From positions 186,001 through 250,000 of the forward strand of contig NZ_JAAHBP010000012.1 of assembly GCF_023184515.1 (NCBI RefSeq): DNA of 64,000 nt. The letters are read 5' to 3'. A program made the translations under genes and the position numbers. Each line of letters starts with the position of its first letter. Position 1 is the first letter of the stretch. Source of the DNA: Streptomyces sp. D2-8 (GTDB taxonomy: Bacteria; Actinomycetota; Actinomycetes; Streptomycetales; Streptomycetaceae). Shown one piece after another: positions 1 through 8,178 of the stretch. The notes beneath the pieces are model-generated. The model had not been told where the DNA came from and did no database searches. It saw nothing but the letters and a program-made list of their open reading frames with translations.

Positions 1-472
1 CCAGTCCCAGGCCGACTCCGTTGACGATCGTCGTCAGCAGATCGGCGTCGATGACGGACCCGTACGAACCGAAGGCCACACCCGCTGCGATGAAGGCGGC
101 CGTCGGGGGCAGCCGCTCCAGCGCCGCGACAGCGCACCCGCACCACATGACGAGGGCGGCCATCGAGAACCCCGACACATGGGCCGCGATGGCCATGCCC
201 TGAAGCAACGCGAACGAGGCCAGCGACGACCACAGCCGGTGTTGGAGCGTGGCCCGGAGGAACTCCCTGGCGAGCAGCGCGGCGAGAAGGACGCCCGCCA
301 CGCCGGCAGCTGTCGTCCAACCGCGCCCACGACCGTCGACGAAGGCGCCCCACAGCAGCATGCCCAAAACCAGGCCCCGCACCGACCAGGCAAGCGCGCA
401 CCGGGAGGTCGAGAGTCCTTCGCGGCTGAGCGCCTCCCGGGAAGGCCAGCGTGCCCAGGCGTTCTCCTTCAC
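1..472 (-). CDS. Probable sensor histidine kinase, membrane N-terminus (partial, runs off the window)
   Basis: Only the first 157 codons lie in the window. After a short polar leader (MKENAWARWPSREAL) the protein has hydrophobic stretches separated by short charged loops, for example residues around LVLGMLLWGAFV, TTAAGVAGVLLAALL and AALVMWCGCAVAALE. This looks like the multi-pass sensor region of actinobacterial NarL-type histidine kinases. No catalytic motif is visible because that part lies beyond base 1, so the kinase call is inferred from architecture and neighbourhood. The GTG start sits inside the stop of the upstream membrane-protein gene (GTGA overlap) with a GGGAGGGAG ribosome site, so the two are probably translationally coupled. 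It could be another multi-pass membrane protein. Confidence 0.5.
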   Translation of the reverse strand, partial: MKENAWARWPSREALSREGLSTSRCALAWSVRGLVLGMLLWGAFVDGRGRGWTTAAGVAGVLLAALLAREFLRATLQHRLWSSLASFALLQGMAIAAHVSGFSMAALVMWCGCAVAALERLPPTAAFIAAGVAFGSYGSVIDADLLTTIVNGVGLGL

Positions 473-993
473 ACGCGCTCCCTCCCCACGGGCCGGGTCG
501 TGCCGTCACCGTAGGCCCCGCTCGACGTCGCGTCAGGGCGCAGGGACTGCCCGCGCCGGACCAGAATTCCGGCCCGGACGAGAAGGGTGCCGGCGAGGCT
601 CAGCAGCAGGGCGGAGCTGTGCTGGTGAACGCCCACCGCTGAGCCGAGGGCGAAGAGGCCGACGCGAAGACCGATGCCCACGGCCCAGACGGCGGCGCTC
701 ACCGTGCTGCTTCTGCTCCAGACAACGCCGTCCGGTTCCGCCCACATGCGAGTGGTCCAGGCCCAGCCGGCTCCGGTGGCCAGGCCGACGAGCAGTTCGG
801 CGCCGAGCAGGAGCGCCGAGGCCATGTGGTGATGGGCGTCGAGTATGCCCGGCTCGCGCAGCGCGAGGACGACCAGGATCACGGGCAGGGGCCACCAGCG
901 GCGTTCGCCGTCGATCCGGTGCGCGCGGAACTGCCGGGCTGTCACCACGACGGCAACGACCACGATCACCAACGCGTCGACGAGCCCGGACAT
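469..993 (-). CDS. Small multi-pass membrane protein (CcdC/DUF1453-like)
   Basis: A protein of about 174 residues with four or five hydrophobic segments: an N-terminal one (LVDALVIVVVAVVV), one at WWPLPVILVVLAL, one at ALLLGAELLVGLATGAGWAW, one around VSAAVWAVGIGLRVGLFAL, and one at SALLLSLAGTLLVRAGILV. The tail is polar and Arg-rich. Spacing and composition resemble the CcdC/DUF1453 membrane family, although I recognise no catalytic residue. The ATG at 993 is preceded by GGAGG at a good distance; the GTG just before it is too close to that site. The gene overlaps the kinase-like gene by four bases, so both probably share one transcript and the protein may assist that sensor. Its function is unknown. 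Confidence 0.6.
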   Translation of the reverse strand: MSGLVDALVIVVVAVVVTARQFRAHRIDGERRWWPLPVILVVLALREPGILDAHHHMASALLLGAELLVGLATGAGWAWTTRMWAEPDGVVWSRSSTVSAAVWAVGIGLRVGLFALGSAVGVHQHSSALLLSLAGTLLVRAGILVRRGQSLRPDATSSGAYGDGTTRPVGRERV

Positions 994-1115
994 CACAGCC
1001 TCCGTGAGCGGGAAGGAGCGGCCGGCAGCGGGTGCCGCCGACGCCTTCGACGCTACGGAATGCGCGAGGTCACGGGATCGGAGCCAGGGTGGATCACGGG
1101 TGGATCCGCCGCCGT

Positions 1116-1145
1116 GCGTCTCTCCACCCGGAGGTGGAGAGACGC
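1116..1145 (-). terminator. Hairpin terminator downstream of parE
   Basis: A perfect 13-bp stem (1116-1128 with 1133-1145) closes a 4-base CGGA loop about 110 bp past the parE stop. No T-run follows, which is normal for Streptomyces terminators. Confidence 0.7.
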
Positions 1146-1257
1146 CTCGGTGCGGCCGGGACGGTACCCAGAAGCCTCACCCACGCCGGACCCCTGCGGG
1201 CACCGACCGGGTCGCCAAACCCGCCCGGCCGTACCCGGCGACAGCCCGGTACAGCGG

Positions 1258-3381
1258 CTACGCGTCGATCCGCGACCGGTCCAGCGTCGCCGCCGAATTG
1301 GAGATGAACTCCTTGCGCGGCGCCACGTCGTTGCCCATGAGGAGGTCGAAGACCTGCTCGGCGGACTCCAGGTCGGAGAGGTTGATCCGGCGCAGGGTGC
1401 GGTGGCGCGGGTCCATCGTCGTCTCCGCCAGCTGGTCGGCGTCCATCTCACCGAGACCCTTGTAGCGCTGGATCGAGTCCTTGTAGCGGATGCCCTTGCT
1501 CTGGAACTCCATGAGGGTGTCGCGCAGTTCGCGGTCCGAGTACGTGTAGACGTACTTGTCCTGGCCCTTCTTCGGCTGGACGATCTCGATGCGGTGCAGC
1601 GGCGGCACCGCCGCGAAGACCCGGCCGGCCTCGACCATGGGCCGCATGTAGCGGTGGAACAGCGTCAGCAGCAGGGTACGGATGTGCGAGCCGTCGACGT
1701 CGGCGTCGGTCATCATGATGATCTTGCCGTAGCGGGCGGTGTCGATGTCGAAGGTCCGGCCCGAGCCGGCTCCTATGACCTGGATGATCGCGCCGCACTC
1801 GACGTTCTTCAGCATGTCCGTCACGGACGACTTCTGGACGTTGAGGATCTTGCCGCGGATCGGCAGGAGCGCCTGGAACTCGGAGTTCCGGGCGAGCTTC
1901 GCCGTGCCGAGCGCGGAGTCGCCCTCGACGATGAACAGCTCGCTGCGGTCGACGTCGTCGCTGCGGCAGTCGGCCAGCTTGGCCGGCAGCGACGAGGACT
2001 CCAGGGCCGTCTTGCGCCGCTGCGCGTCCTTGTGCTGCCGGGCGGCGATGCGCGTGCGGGCCGCGGCGACGGCCTTCTCCATGACGACACGGGCCTGCTG
2101 GGCGGCGTCGCGCTTCGTGGAGGTCAGGAACGCTTTGAGTTCCTTCGTGACCACGTTGTTCACGATGCGGCGGGCCGCCGAGGTACCGAGGACCTCCTTG
2201 GTCTGGCCTTCGAACTGCGGCTCGGCCAAGCGCACCGTGACGACCGCGGTCAGGCCCTCCAGGGCGTCGTCCTTGACGATGTCGTCCTCGGCGACGCGCA
2301 GGAGCTTCTTGGTGCGCAGCACCTCGTTCATCGTCTTGGCGACGGCCTGCTCGAAGCCCGCGACGTGGGTGCCGCCCTTCGGCGTGGCGATGATGTTGAC
2401 GAACGACCGGAGCGTCGTGTCGTAGCCCGTCCCCCAGCGCAGTGCGACGTCGACGCCGAGCTCGCGGGTGACCTCGGTGGGCGTCATCTGGCCGTGGTCG
2501 TCCAGGACGGGGACGGTCTCCTTGAAGCTGCCCTGCCCGGAGAAGCGGAGGACGTCGCAGACCGGCTTGTCGTTCGCCAGGTACTCGCAGAACTCGCTGA
2601 TTCCCCCGTCGAAGCGGAAGGACTCCTCGCCCTTGCTGCCGCCCTCGCCGAGCCCGTACTCGTCACGCACGACGATGGTCAGGCCGGGCACCAGGAACGC
2701 GGTCTGGCGGGCGCGCTGGTGCAGCGTCTCCAGGTTGAGCTTGGCGTCCTTGAGGAAGATCTGGCGATCGGCCCAGTACCGCACACGTGTGCCGGTACGG
2801 CTCTTCGGGATCTTCTTGGCCTTGCGCAGGCCGCTCTTGGCCTCGAACTTGGCCTCGGAGCCGTTCCCGGCGAAGGCGCCCGGGACACCGCGCCGGAAGC
2901 TGATCGCGTGGGTGTGCCCCCCGCGGTCCACCTCGACGTCCAGTCGGGCGGACAGGGCGTTCACCACGGAGGCGCCGACGCCGTGCAGACCGCCGGAGGC
3001 GGCGTAGGAGCCGCCGCCGAACTTGCCGCCGGCGTGCAGCTTGGTCATGACGACCTCGACACCGGAGAGGCCGGTCTTGGGCTCGACGTCGATCGGGATG
3101 CCCCGGCCGTTGTCCCGGACCTCGACCGAGCCGTCGTCCTGGAGGATCACCTCGATGTGGTCGCAGTACCCGCCCAGGGCCTCGTCGACGGAGTTGTCGA
3201 TGATCTCCCAGACGCAGTGCATCAAGCCACGGCTGTCGGTCGACCCGATGTACATACCCGGGCGCTTGCGCACGGCCTCGAGCCCCTCGAGGACGAGCAG
3301 GTGCCGCGCGGTGTAGTTGGACCCGTCCCGGTCTGCTCCTGCCAGCAGAGCTGTGGACGGCACGGACGTCTCGGCGGTCAC
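1258..3381 (-). CDS. parE: DNA topoisomerase IV subunit B (ParE)
   Basis: The ATPase subunit of type IIA topoisomerase IV, which decatenates daughter chromosomes together with ParC. The 707-residue protein starts with a GHKL ATPase domain: ATP-site Glu59 in WEIIDNSVDEA, DNGRGIP at 90-96, and GLHGVGASVVNALS from about 131. A transducer domain follows, then a TOPRIM domain with EGDSA near residue 485 and the DADVDG metal cluster near 560. The length is short compared with GyrB and matches the Streptomyces second GyrB-like protein, known to be ParE. I chose the GTG at 3381, which has GAGGAG eight bases upstream; the open frame extends 21 codons further without a good ribosome site. parC is not in this window. 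Confidence 0.95.
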   Translation of the reverse strand: MTAETSVPSTALLAGADRDGSNYTARHLLVLEGLEAVRKRPGMYIGSTDSRGLMHCVWEIIDNSVDEALGGYCDHIEVILQDDGSVEVRDNGRGIPIDVEPKTGLSGVEVVMTKLHAGGKFGGGSYAASGGLHGVGASVVNALSARLDVEVDRGGHTHAISFRRGVPGAFAGNGSEAKFEAKSGLRKAKKIPKSRTGTRVRYWADRQIFLKDAKLNLETLHQRARQTAFLVPGLTIVVRDEYGLGEGGSKGEESFRFDGGISEFCEYLANDKPVCDVLRFSGQGSFKETVPVLDDHGQMTPTEVTRELGVDVALRWGTGYDTTLRSFVNIIATPKGGTHVAGFEQAVAKTMNEVLRTKKLLRVAEDDIVKDDALEGLTAVVTVRLAEPQFEGQTKEVLGTSAARRIVNNVVTKELKAFLTSTKRDAAQQARVVMEKAVAAARTRIAARQHKDAQRRKTALESSSLPAKLADCRSDDVDRSELFIVEGDSALGTAKLARNSEFQALLPIRGKILNVQKSSVTDMLKNVECGAIIQVIGAGSGRTFDIDTARYGKIIMMTDADVDGSHIRTLLLTLFHRYMRPMVEAGRVFAAVPPLHRIEIVQPKKGQDKYVYTYSDRELRDTLMEFQSKGIRYKDSIQRYKGLGEMDADQLAETTMDPRHRTLRRINLSDLESAEQVFDLLMGNDVAPRKEFISNSAATLDRSRIDA

Positions 3382-3823
3382 GCGGTTCGCTCCTCGCTGA
3401 ATTTCAGATGGGGCCCTCATGGGTAAGGGCGCGGCTTCGGTCACCGGTGAGAGGGTACAGAGGCCTGGTAGAGCCGCTGTAACGCCACCCTCGTCGGAAA
3501 CTCAGACTAGTCCAGACTCGTATGCGTGTTCGATCCCTCGATGGAGTGAAGTACACATCACGTTCCCTTCCAGGCATGAACCATTTAGGCTCCGGGCACG
3601 TCCTCATGAACAACCGGCAACCCAGCCGGGAGGATCGACCACCGATACAACGCGAAGCCCCGTAAGACACATAGACACGCAATACGGCACATTCGCCGCC
3701 AACCGGCAGCAGACAGCCGCCTCGGAAAGAATCTTTCGAGGAAAAGCCACGAGCGGGAACGTTTTGGGGCTGGTTGGATGTTGACCCTGGTACGACAGCT
3801 CGTCGAGCTAGAGAAGAGGCGAC
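3382..3823. other. Divergent intergenic region between parE and the small zinc-ribbon gene
   Basis: These 440 bases hold no convincing gene. Both flanking genes are transcribed outward, so two promoters are expected. The part from about 3530 to 3780 is less GC-rich than its surroundings, with several short A/T patches, and TTGACC at 3780-3785 could be a -35 element for the downstream gene. I cannot assign a -10 box or operator by eye. Confidence 0.4.
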
Positions 3824-4054
3824 GTGACTACTGTTCTGACCCCTGCGAGCCAGTTGACGGCCGCTGATCGCTGCGACCGCTGCGGCGCCCAGGCGTACCT
3901 GCGCGTCGTCCTGCTCAGCGGCGGAGAGCTGCTCTTCTGCGCCCACCACGGGCGCAAGTTCGAGCCGGAACTCAAGAAGATCGCCGCTGAGATACAGGAC
4001 GAGACGGAGCGGCTCACGTCCGTTCCCGAGAACGCCTCCGAAGAAGAGCGCTGA
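3824..4054 (+). CDS. Small zinc-ribbon-like actinobacterial protein (DUF7455-type)
   Basis: A 76-residue protein with a CDRCG pair near residue 17 and a CAHHGRK motif near residue 45, so two Cys pairs (with His) could bind one zinc in a rubredoxin-like knuckle. The C-terminus is a charged helix rich in Glu and Lys. The family is widespread in actinobacteria, usually beside the principal sigma gene or topoisomerase genes, but has no established function that I know. The GTG start has GAAGAGG six to ten bases upstream. It is transcribed away from parE and toward the secreted protease, and ends at a strong two-way hairpin. Confidence 0.85.
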   Translation: MTTVLTPASQLTAADRCDRCGAQAYLRVVLLSGGELLFCAHHGRKFEPELKKIAAEIQDETERLTSVPENASEEER

Positions 4055-4093
4055 CACCTCGCGTCCGACGACGAGCCAGCCCGGCACAGGCCG

Positions 4094-4140
4094 GTGGACG
4101 GGCGGTTGCCTCTGGTCACCAGAGGCAACCGCCCGTCCAC
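4094..4140. terminator. Bidirectional terminator, perfect 23-bp inverted repeat
   Basis: Bases 4094-4116 are an exact reverse complement of 4118-4140, with one base between the arms. In RNA it would fold as a very stable hairpin with a small loop. It lies between two convergent genes and should stop transcription from both sides. Confidence 0.85.
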
Positions 4141-4174
4141 GTGTCACAAGCCGGTTCAGGCTCCGCCGGACGCC

Positions 4175-5023
4175 TCACACACCTTCCGAGGCCCGTGCCC
4201 AGCCGAGGGTCCGCATGATGTCGGACACCCGCATGTACACCCCGGGATTGCCGGCCCGGCCGCAGCCGATCCCCCATGACACGAGTCCGATCAAGCGCCC
4301 CTGGGCCACCAGCGGCCCCCCGCTGTCGCCCTGGCAGGCGTCCCGGCCCCCCTCGACCTCCCCGGCACACAGCATGCTCGTGGCGTCGTAGGCGCCGTCG
4401 GCACCTCCCGGATACGCCTCCTCGCACAGCGCGTCGGGGAGCACCCGCACGCGTGCCGCCCGCAGACTGTCCGGGTACTCGCCGGCGCCCGAGGTGTCGC
4501 CCCATCCGTACACGGTCGCGACCCCACCCGCCGCGTAGGCGGGGTCACCGTCGGCCGCCATGGTGATGACCGAGGCGCCCTGGAGCGGTTCGGCGAGAGT
4601 GAGCACGGCGAAGTCCCCGGCATTGCTGACACCGTCGTAGGCCGGGTTCACCCATGCACGGCGCACGGCGATCTCCTGGCCGTCGCGGCCCGAGAGCAGG
4701 TCCGTGCGTCCGGCTATGACCTTGAGGTCCCGTACGCGCTCCGGCGGCCCGCCCAGGACGTCCTCGTCCAGGCAGTGCGCCGCGGTGAGCACGGTCGTGC
4801 CGCCGACCACCACGCCTCCGCAGAACTGTCCCGCGCGCGTACCCCCGAACCGGTCACGACTGGACAGGGCCACCGTCCACGGGCTCTGAGACGCCTCGAC
4901 GGGAAATCCACCTATGACCACACTGTCGGCGGCCACAGGGGCGCTGGAGCCCATTGACAGGGCAGGTACTGCGGCTGTCAGGGCCAGCGACAGGACCAGA
5001 GCTCGTGCCAGACGGCGACGCAT
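4175..5023 (-). CDS. Secreted trypsin-like serine protease
   Basis: An S1-family chymotrypsin-fold protease of 282 residues. The N-terminus is a typical Sec signal (RRRLARALVLSLALTAAVPA). The mature chain begins near VVIGGFPVEASQSPW, resembling the IVGG-type N-terminus made by propeptide cleavage. The catalytic triad is visible as His in LTAAHC, Asp in NAGDFAVLTL and Ser in GDSGGP. Cysteines around CAGE, ACQGD and GIGCGRAGN suit the usual disulfides. The Asp six residues before the catalytic Ser (DACQGDSGG) predicts trypsin-like cleavage after Lys or Arg. AGGAG five bases upstream favours the ATG at 5023; a GTG at 5029 overlaps that site. It is probably exported to scavenge peptides. Confidence 0.92.
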   Translation of the reverse strand: MRRRLARALVLSLALTAAVPALSMGSSAPVAADSVVIGGFPVEASQSPWTVALSSRDRFGGTRAGQFCGGVVVGGTTVLTAAHCLDEDVLGGPPERVRDLKVIAGRTDLLSGRDGQEIAVRRAWVNPAYDGVSNAGDFAVLTLAEPLQGASVITMAADGDPAYAAGGVATVYGWGDTSGAGEYPDSLRAARVRVLPDALCEEAYPGGADGAYDATSMLCAGEVEGGRDACQGDSGGPLVAQGRLIGLVSWGIGCGRAGNPGVYMRVSDIMRTLGWARASEGV

Positions 5024-5109
5024 ACGCACTCCTCACTCCGTGGTGTCCGTGAGACACCCAGAGTGATCCACGCCGTGGAACCCCGCACCCGCGGCGAGGC
5101 GGCACCGCG

Positions 5110-5140
5110 AAGGCCCGGTCCCCTCGGGGAACCGGGCCTT
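5110..5140 (-). terminator. Terminator downstream of hrdB
   Basis: A 10-bp perfect stem (5110-5119 with 5131-5140), extended by a further 3-bp stem inside, lies 20 bases past the hrdB stop. It separates hrdB from the protease gene, which is transcribed in the same direction. Confidence 0.75.
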
Positions 5141-5159
5141 CCGTGTCGTACGACCTCGC

Positions 5160-6704
5160 TCAGTCGAGGTAGTCGCGCAGCACCTGCGAACGGGACGGGT
5201 GACGCAGCTTCGACATGGTCTTGGACTCGATCTGGCGGATCCGCTCACGCGTGACGCCGTAGACCTTGCCGATCTCGTCGAGGGTCTTCGGCTGACCGTC
5301 GGTGAGACCGAAGCGCATCGAGACGACGCCCGCCTCGCGCTCGGACAGGGTGTCCAGGACGGAGTGCAGCTGCTCCTGCAAGAGCGTGAAGCTGACCGCG
5401 TCGGCCGGGACGACCGCCTCGGAGTCTTCGATGAGGTCACCGAACTCACTGTCGCCGTCCTCGCCCAGCGGGGTGTGCAGCGAGATGGGTTCGCGGCCGT
5501 ACTTCTGGACCTCGATGACCTTCTCGGGGGTCATGTCGAGTTCCTTGGCCAGCTCCTCCGGGGTGGGCTCGCGGCCCAGATCCTGGAGCATCTGGCGCTG
5601 CACGCGCGCGAGCTTGTTGATGACCTCGACCATGTGCACCGGGATACGGATGGTGCGGGCCTGGTCGGCCATGGCGCGGGTGATCGCCTGACGGATCCAC
5701 CAGGTGGCGTACGTGGAGAACTTGTAGCCCTTGGTGTAGTCGAACTTTTCGACCGCGCGGATCAGACCGAGGTTGCCCTCCTGGATGAGGTCCAGGAACA
5801 GCATGCCGCGGCCGGTGTAGCGCTTGGCCAGGGAGACCACCAGACGGAGGTTGGCCTCCAGGAGGTGGTTCTTGGCGCGGCGGCCGTCCTCGGCGATGAT
5901 CTCCAGCTCGCGCTTGAGCTTCGGAGCCAGCTTGTCGGCGTTGGCCAGCTTGTCCTCGGCGAACAGACCCGCCTCGATGCGCTTGGCGAGCTCGACCTCC
6001 TGCTCGGCGTTGAGCAGGGGGACCTTGCCGATCTGCTTGAGGTAGTCCTTGACCGGGTCGGCGGTGGCACCAGCAGCGGCGACCTGCTGGGCGGGGGCGT
6101 CGTCCTCGTCCTCGTCGGACAGCACGAAGCCCGCGTTCTCGGTGGTGCCCTCGGGCTCCTCGCCGGTCTTGCCGGGGGCTGCCTCCTCGAGCACCTCCTC
6201 CTCGAGGATCTCGGCGTCGTCCTTCTTGGCGCTGGTCTTCTTGGCCGCCGTCTTCTTGGCGACGGTCTTCTTCGCGGCCGCCTTCTTGGCGGTCGTCTTC
6301 TTGGCAGCCGCCTTCTTGGCGGGTGCCTCGTCCTCCTCGACGGCGGGCTCGGCGGCGGGCGCCGCCGGTGTGGCGGTGGCGGTGGCCTTCCGGGTGGTCA
6401 CCGCCTTGGCCGCGACCGTCTTGGTGGCGGTGCGCTTGGCGGGACTCTTCGCTGCGACGCTCTTTCGGGTGCGCTTGGGCTCTGCGGCACTGACCATCAG
6501 CGTCACACCCTCTTCCTCGAGGATCTGGTTGAGGCTGCGCAGTACGTTCTTCCACTGAGTGGCCGGAATCTGGTCAGCTTCGAAGGCCCGACGCACGTCA
6601 TCGCCGGCGATCTGCCCCTCAGCCTTTCCCCGCTCAATGAGCGCCATGACAGAGACGGACTCGGCGATCTCCGGCGGGAGCGTACGGGATGTGCTGGCCG
6701 ACAC
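5160..6704 (-). CDS. hrdB: Principal (group 1) RNA polymerase sigma factor HrdB
   Basis: The housekeeping sigma factor, 514 residues. After a short helical N-terminus comes a Lys/Ala-rich stretch (about 125-160, repeats like AKKTAAKK) and an acidic patch (about 165-210), which together replace region 1.1. Region 1.2 starts near 215 ([11 protein letters not shown]). Region 2 spans about 275-345, with [10 protein letters not shown], the core-binding [12 protein letters not shown], and the -10 reading segment [15 protein letters not shown]. Region 3 follows, and region 4 at about 440-505 has the helix-turn-helix [15 protein letters not shown] and ends LRDYLD. The GTG at 6704 matches the family start and has GAGAGG upstream. 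HrdB is essential in Streptomyces. Confidence 0.97.
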   Translation of the reverse strand: MSASTSRTLPPEIAESVSVMALIERGKAEGQIAGDDVRRAFEADQIPATQWKNVLRSLNQILEEEGVTLMVSAAEPKRTRKSVAAKSPAKRTATKTVAAKAVTTRKATATATPAAPAAEPAVEEDEAPAKKAAAKKTTAKKAAAKKTVAKKTAAKKTSAKKDDAEILEEEVLEEAAPGKTGEEPEGTTENAGFVLSDEDEDDAPAQQVAAAGATADPVKDYLKQIGKVPLLNAEQEVELAKRIEAGLFAEDKLANADKLAPKLKRELEIIAEDGRRAKNHLLEANLRLVVSLAKRYTGRGMLFLDLIQEGNLGLIRAVEKFDYTKGYKFSTYATWWIRQAITRAMADQARTIRIPVHMVEVINKLARVQRQMLQDLGREPTPEELAKELDMTPEKVIEVQKYGREPISLHTPLGEDGDSEFGDLIEDSEAVVPADAVSFTLLQEQLHSVLDTLSEREAGVVSMRFGLTDGQPKTLDEIGKVYGVTRERIRQIESKTMSKLRHPSRSQVLRDYLD

Positions 6705-7129
6705 GAACAACCTCTCGGAACGTTGGAAAACGGCTTCCGGCCCCGTCCACAGAGGACAGGAGCCGACCGCCGGCTTGGGGATGGGCCGACGGCGCGGGCG
6801 GGGGCCGGGAAGATTCACAGCGCCGTGAACGGCGTCCGTATTCCCTCCGCGGCTGTCACCTCTTAGGTCATCGCGTTCTCCCCGCGAGCGTTACGCCCAA
6901 TCTGCGTGGCCCGAGTCACACCCCGTAAGCAAACAAAAGGGTCAGATATGGACAGAAGTGATCATATCCGGTACGGATCCGGCCGCCCTGTCGGGTCCCG
7001 GCCCCTTCGCGCCGTCGGACCCCACAGGATCACAAGGATCCCACGGGGTCCGACGGGAGGCGGATCACCGATCAGGCACTGCCACAGGAGGGGGGTGGCA
7101 CACCCGGCCGCGCCGCCCGCGGAACGCGG
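6705..7129 (-). promoter_or_regulatory. hrdB upstream region with probable promoter(s)
   Basis: No gene is visible in these 425 bases. The hrdB promoter must lie here, because a terminator hairpin at 7012-7056 cuts it off from whiH. The stretch 6926-6970 is unusually AT-rich for this genome (runs such as AAACAAAAGGG and ATATGG on the + strand), which suits a sigma recognition site 220-265 bp from the start codon. I cannot place -35 and -10 boxes with certainty. Confidence 0.45.
7012..7056 (-). terminator. Terminator downstream of whiH
   Basis: A perfect 12-bp stem (7012-7023 with 7045-7056) with a smaller 5-bp stem inside the loop (GGATC at 7027-7031 with GATCC at 7037-7041). It lies about 75 bp past the whiH stop and insulates hrdB. 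Confidence 0.7.
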
Positions 7130-8017
7130 TCAGTGCTCGCGCGGGGCGGGCACGACCCGTTCCACCTCGGGGTGGACCGTGAGGAGTTGACGCATGGCCG
7201 CCTCGGCCGCCGCTCCGTCACCGATGGCGAGGGCGTCACAGATGCGGCCGTGGTGCGCCAGGGACGCCTCGTTCGGCCGGTCACAGCCCGCTACCGGGCC
7301 GCCCGAGACCTGAAGGGCCGCGGACACGATCCCGGAGAGATGCTCCAGCATGCGGTTGCCCGCGACCTGGATGAGCAGCGAGTGGAACTCCGAGTCTGCA
7401 CGGGAGAAGGTGAGCGCATCACCCTGGGCCATCGCGTGCCCCATGATCTCGACCATGTCCGCAAGCCGCTGCTGGACGTCCTCGCGCCCGTGCCCGGCGG
7501 CGAGGCGGGCGGCGAGCGGCTCGATCGTCCACCGCAGCTCGCTCAGCTCGCGGCGCTGGTCGTCGCGCTGCGGCCCGAAGGCCCGCCACTCGATGATGTC
7601 CGGGTCGAGGAGATTCCAGTCACTGACGGGGCGCACGCGCGTGCCGACGTTGGGACGGGCGCTCACCAGGCCCTTGGCCTCCAGGACGCGAAGCGACTCG
7701 CGGACGACGGTGCGGGAGACCTCGAACCGCTGACCGATCTCCTCGGGCACCAGCGGGCGGTCGGCGCCCAGGTCGCCGGAGACGATCATCTGACCCAGCT
7801 GCTGAACGAGTTGGCCGTGCAGCCCGCGCCCGCGGTTTCCCGCGGCGCGCCGGCCCACGCGGCCCAGCTCGGGGTCCCCGCCGTCCCAGGCAGGGATCCC
7901 GACGCGGTCGACGGCGGGCGCCTCGGCGTACGGGTAGCGGTCGAGTTCGCCCGGGCTCGCGAGGCCGGAGTCAGCGGAGCGGGCGGCGGTCATCATGGTG
8001 TGCGCAAGGGTACTCAC
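7130..8017 (-). CDS. whiH: Sporulation regulator WhiH (GntR family, FadR subfamily)
   Basis: A 295-residue GntR/FadR-type regulator. After a disordered 60-residue N-terminus, the winged helix lies at about 68-127 (VPEEIGQRFEVSRTVVRESLRVLEAKGLV, quoted here only to name its recognition core VSRTVVRESL). An all-helical FCD effector domain follows (about 160-285) with possible metal or ligand residues such as DSEFH and HHGRI. Its position directly upstream of hrdB, and its sequence, identify WhiH, known to be needed for sporulation septation in aerial hyphae and controlled by sigma WhiG. I chose the GTG at 8017, which has AAAGGA just upstream; the ATG-ATG pair eight codons in has no ribosome site. 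The effector ligand is unknown. Confidence 0.9.
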   Translation of the reverse strand: MSTLAHTMMTAARSADSGLASPGELDRYPYAEAPAVDRVGIPAWDGGDPELGRVGRRAAGNRGRGLHGQLVQQLGQMIVSGDLGADRPLVPEEIGQRFEVSRTVVRESLRVLEAKGLVSARPNVGTRVRPVSDWNLLDPDIIEWRAFGPQRDDQRRELSELRWTIEPLAARLAAGHGREDVQQRLADMVEIMGHAMAQGDALTFSRADSEFHSLLIQVAGNRMLEHLSGIVSAALQVSGGPVAGCDRPNEASLAHHGRICDALAIGDGAAAEAAMRQLLTVHPEVERVVPAPREH

Positions 8018-8077
8018 GCATCCTTTGTCGGCGCCGTCTCCAACTCCCTTGAGGTCTTTGGTGAAAAGCACACGAAA

Positions 8078-8093
8078 GGGTGATCGCTCACCC
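8078..8093. promoter_or_regulatory. Inverted repeat in the whiH leader, possible autoregulatory operator
   Basis: GGGTGA and TCACCC arms flank a 4-base centre, lying between the candidate WhiG promoter and the whiH start, about 10-25 bases after the expected transcription start. That is a good place for repression by WhiH itself, but binding is inferred only from position and symmetry. Confidence 0.4.
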
Positions 8094-8109
8094 CGTCGCA
8101 ATTGACGCC

Positions 8110-8117
8110 TTATCGGA
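8110..8117 (-). promoter_or_regulatory. Candidate sigma-WhiG -10 element for whiH
   Basis: On the minus strand this reads TCCGATAA, one base off the WhiG/FliA-type -10 consensus GCCGATAA, 93 bases before the whiH start codon. I do not find a TAAA-like -35 at the expected spacing. The call rests mainly on the known WhiG dependence of whiH. Confidence 0.45.
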
Positions 8118-8178
8118 AAGAAATGGGCGTTCTGCGGGGAGTTGTGCGCATGGCCGGACTAAGGGTTACGGACAGTCG

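Noticed and set aside
826-3426. Long plus-strand open frame opposite parE
   Set aside because: It is antisense to a well-supported gene; high third-position GC keeps the frame open, and the translation shows no domain.
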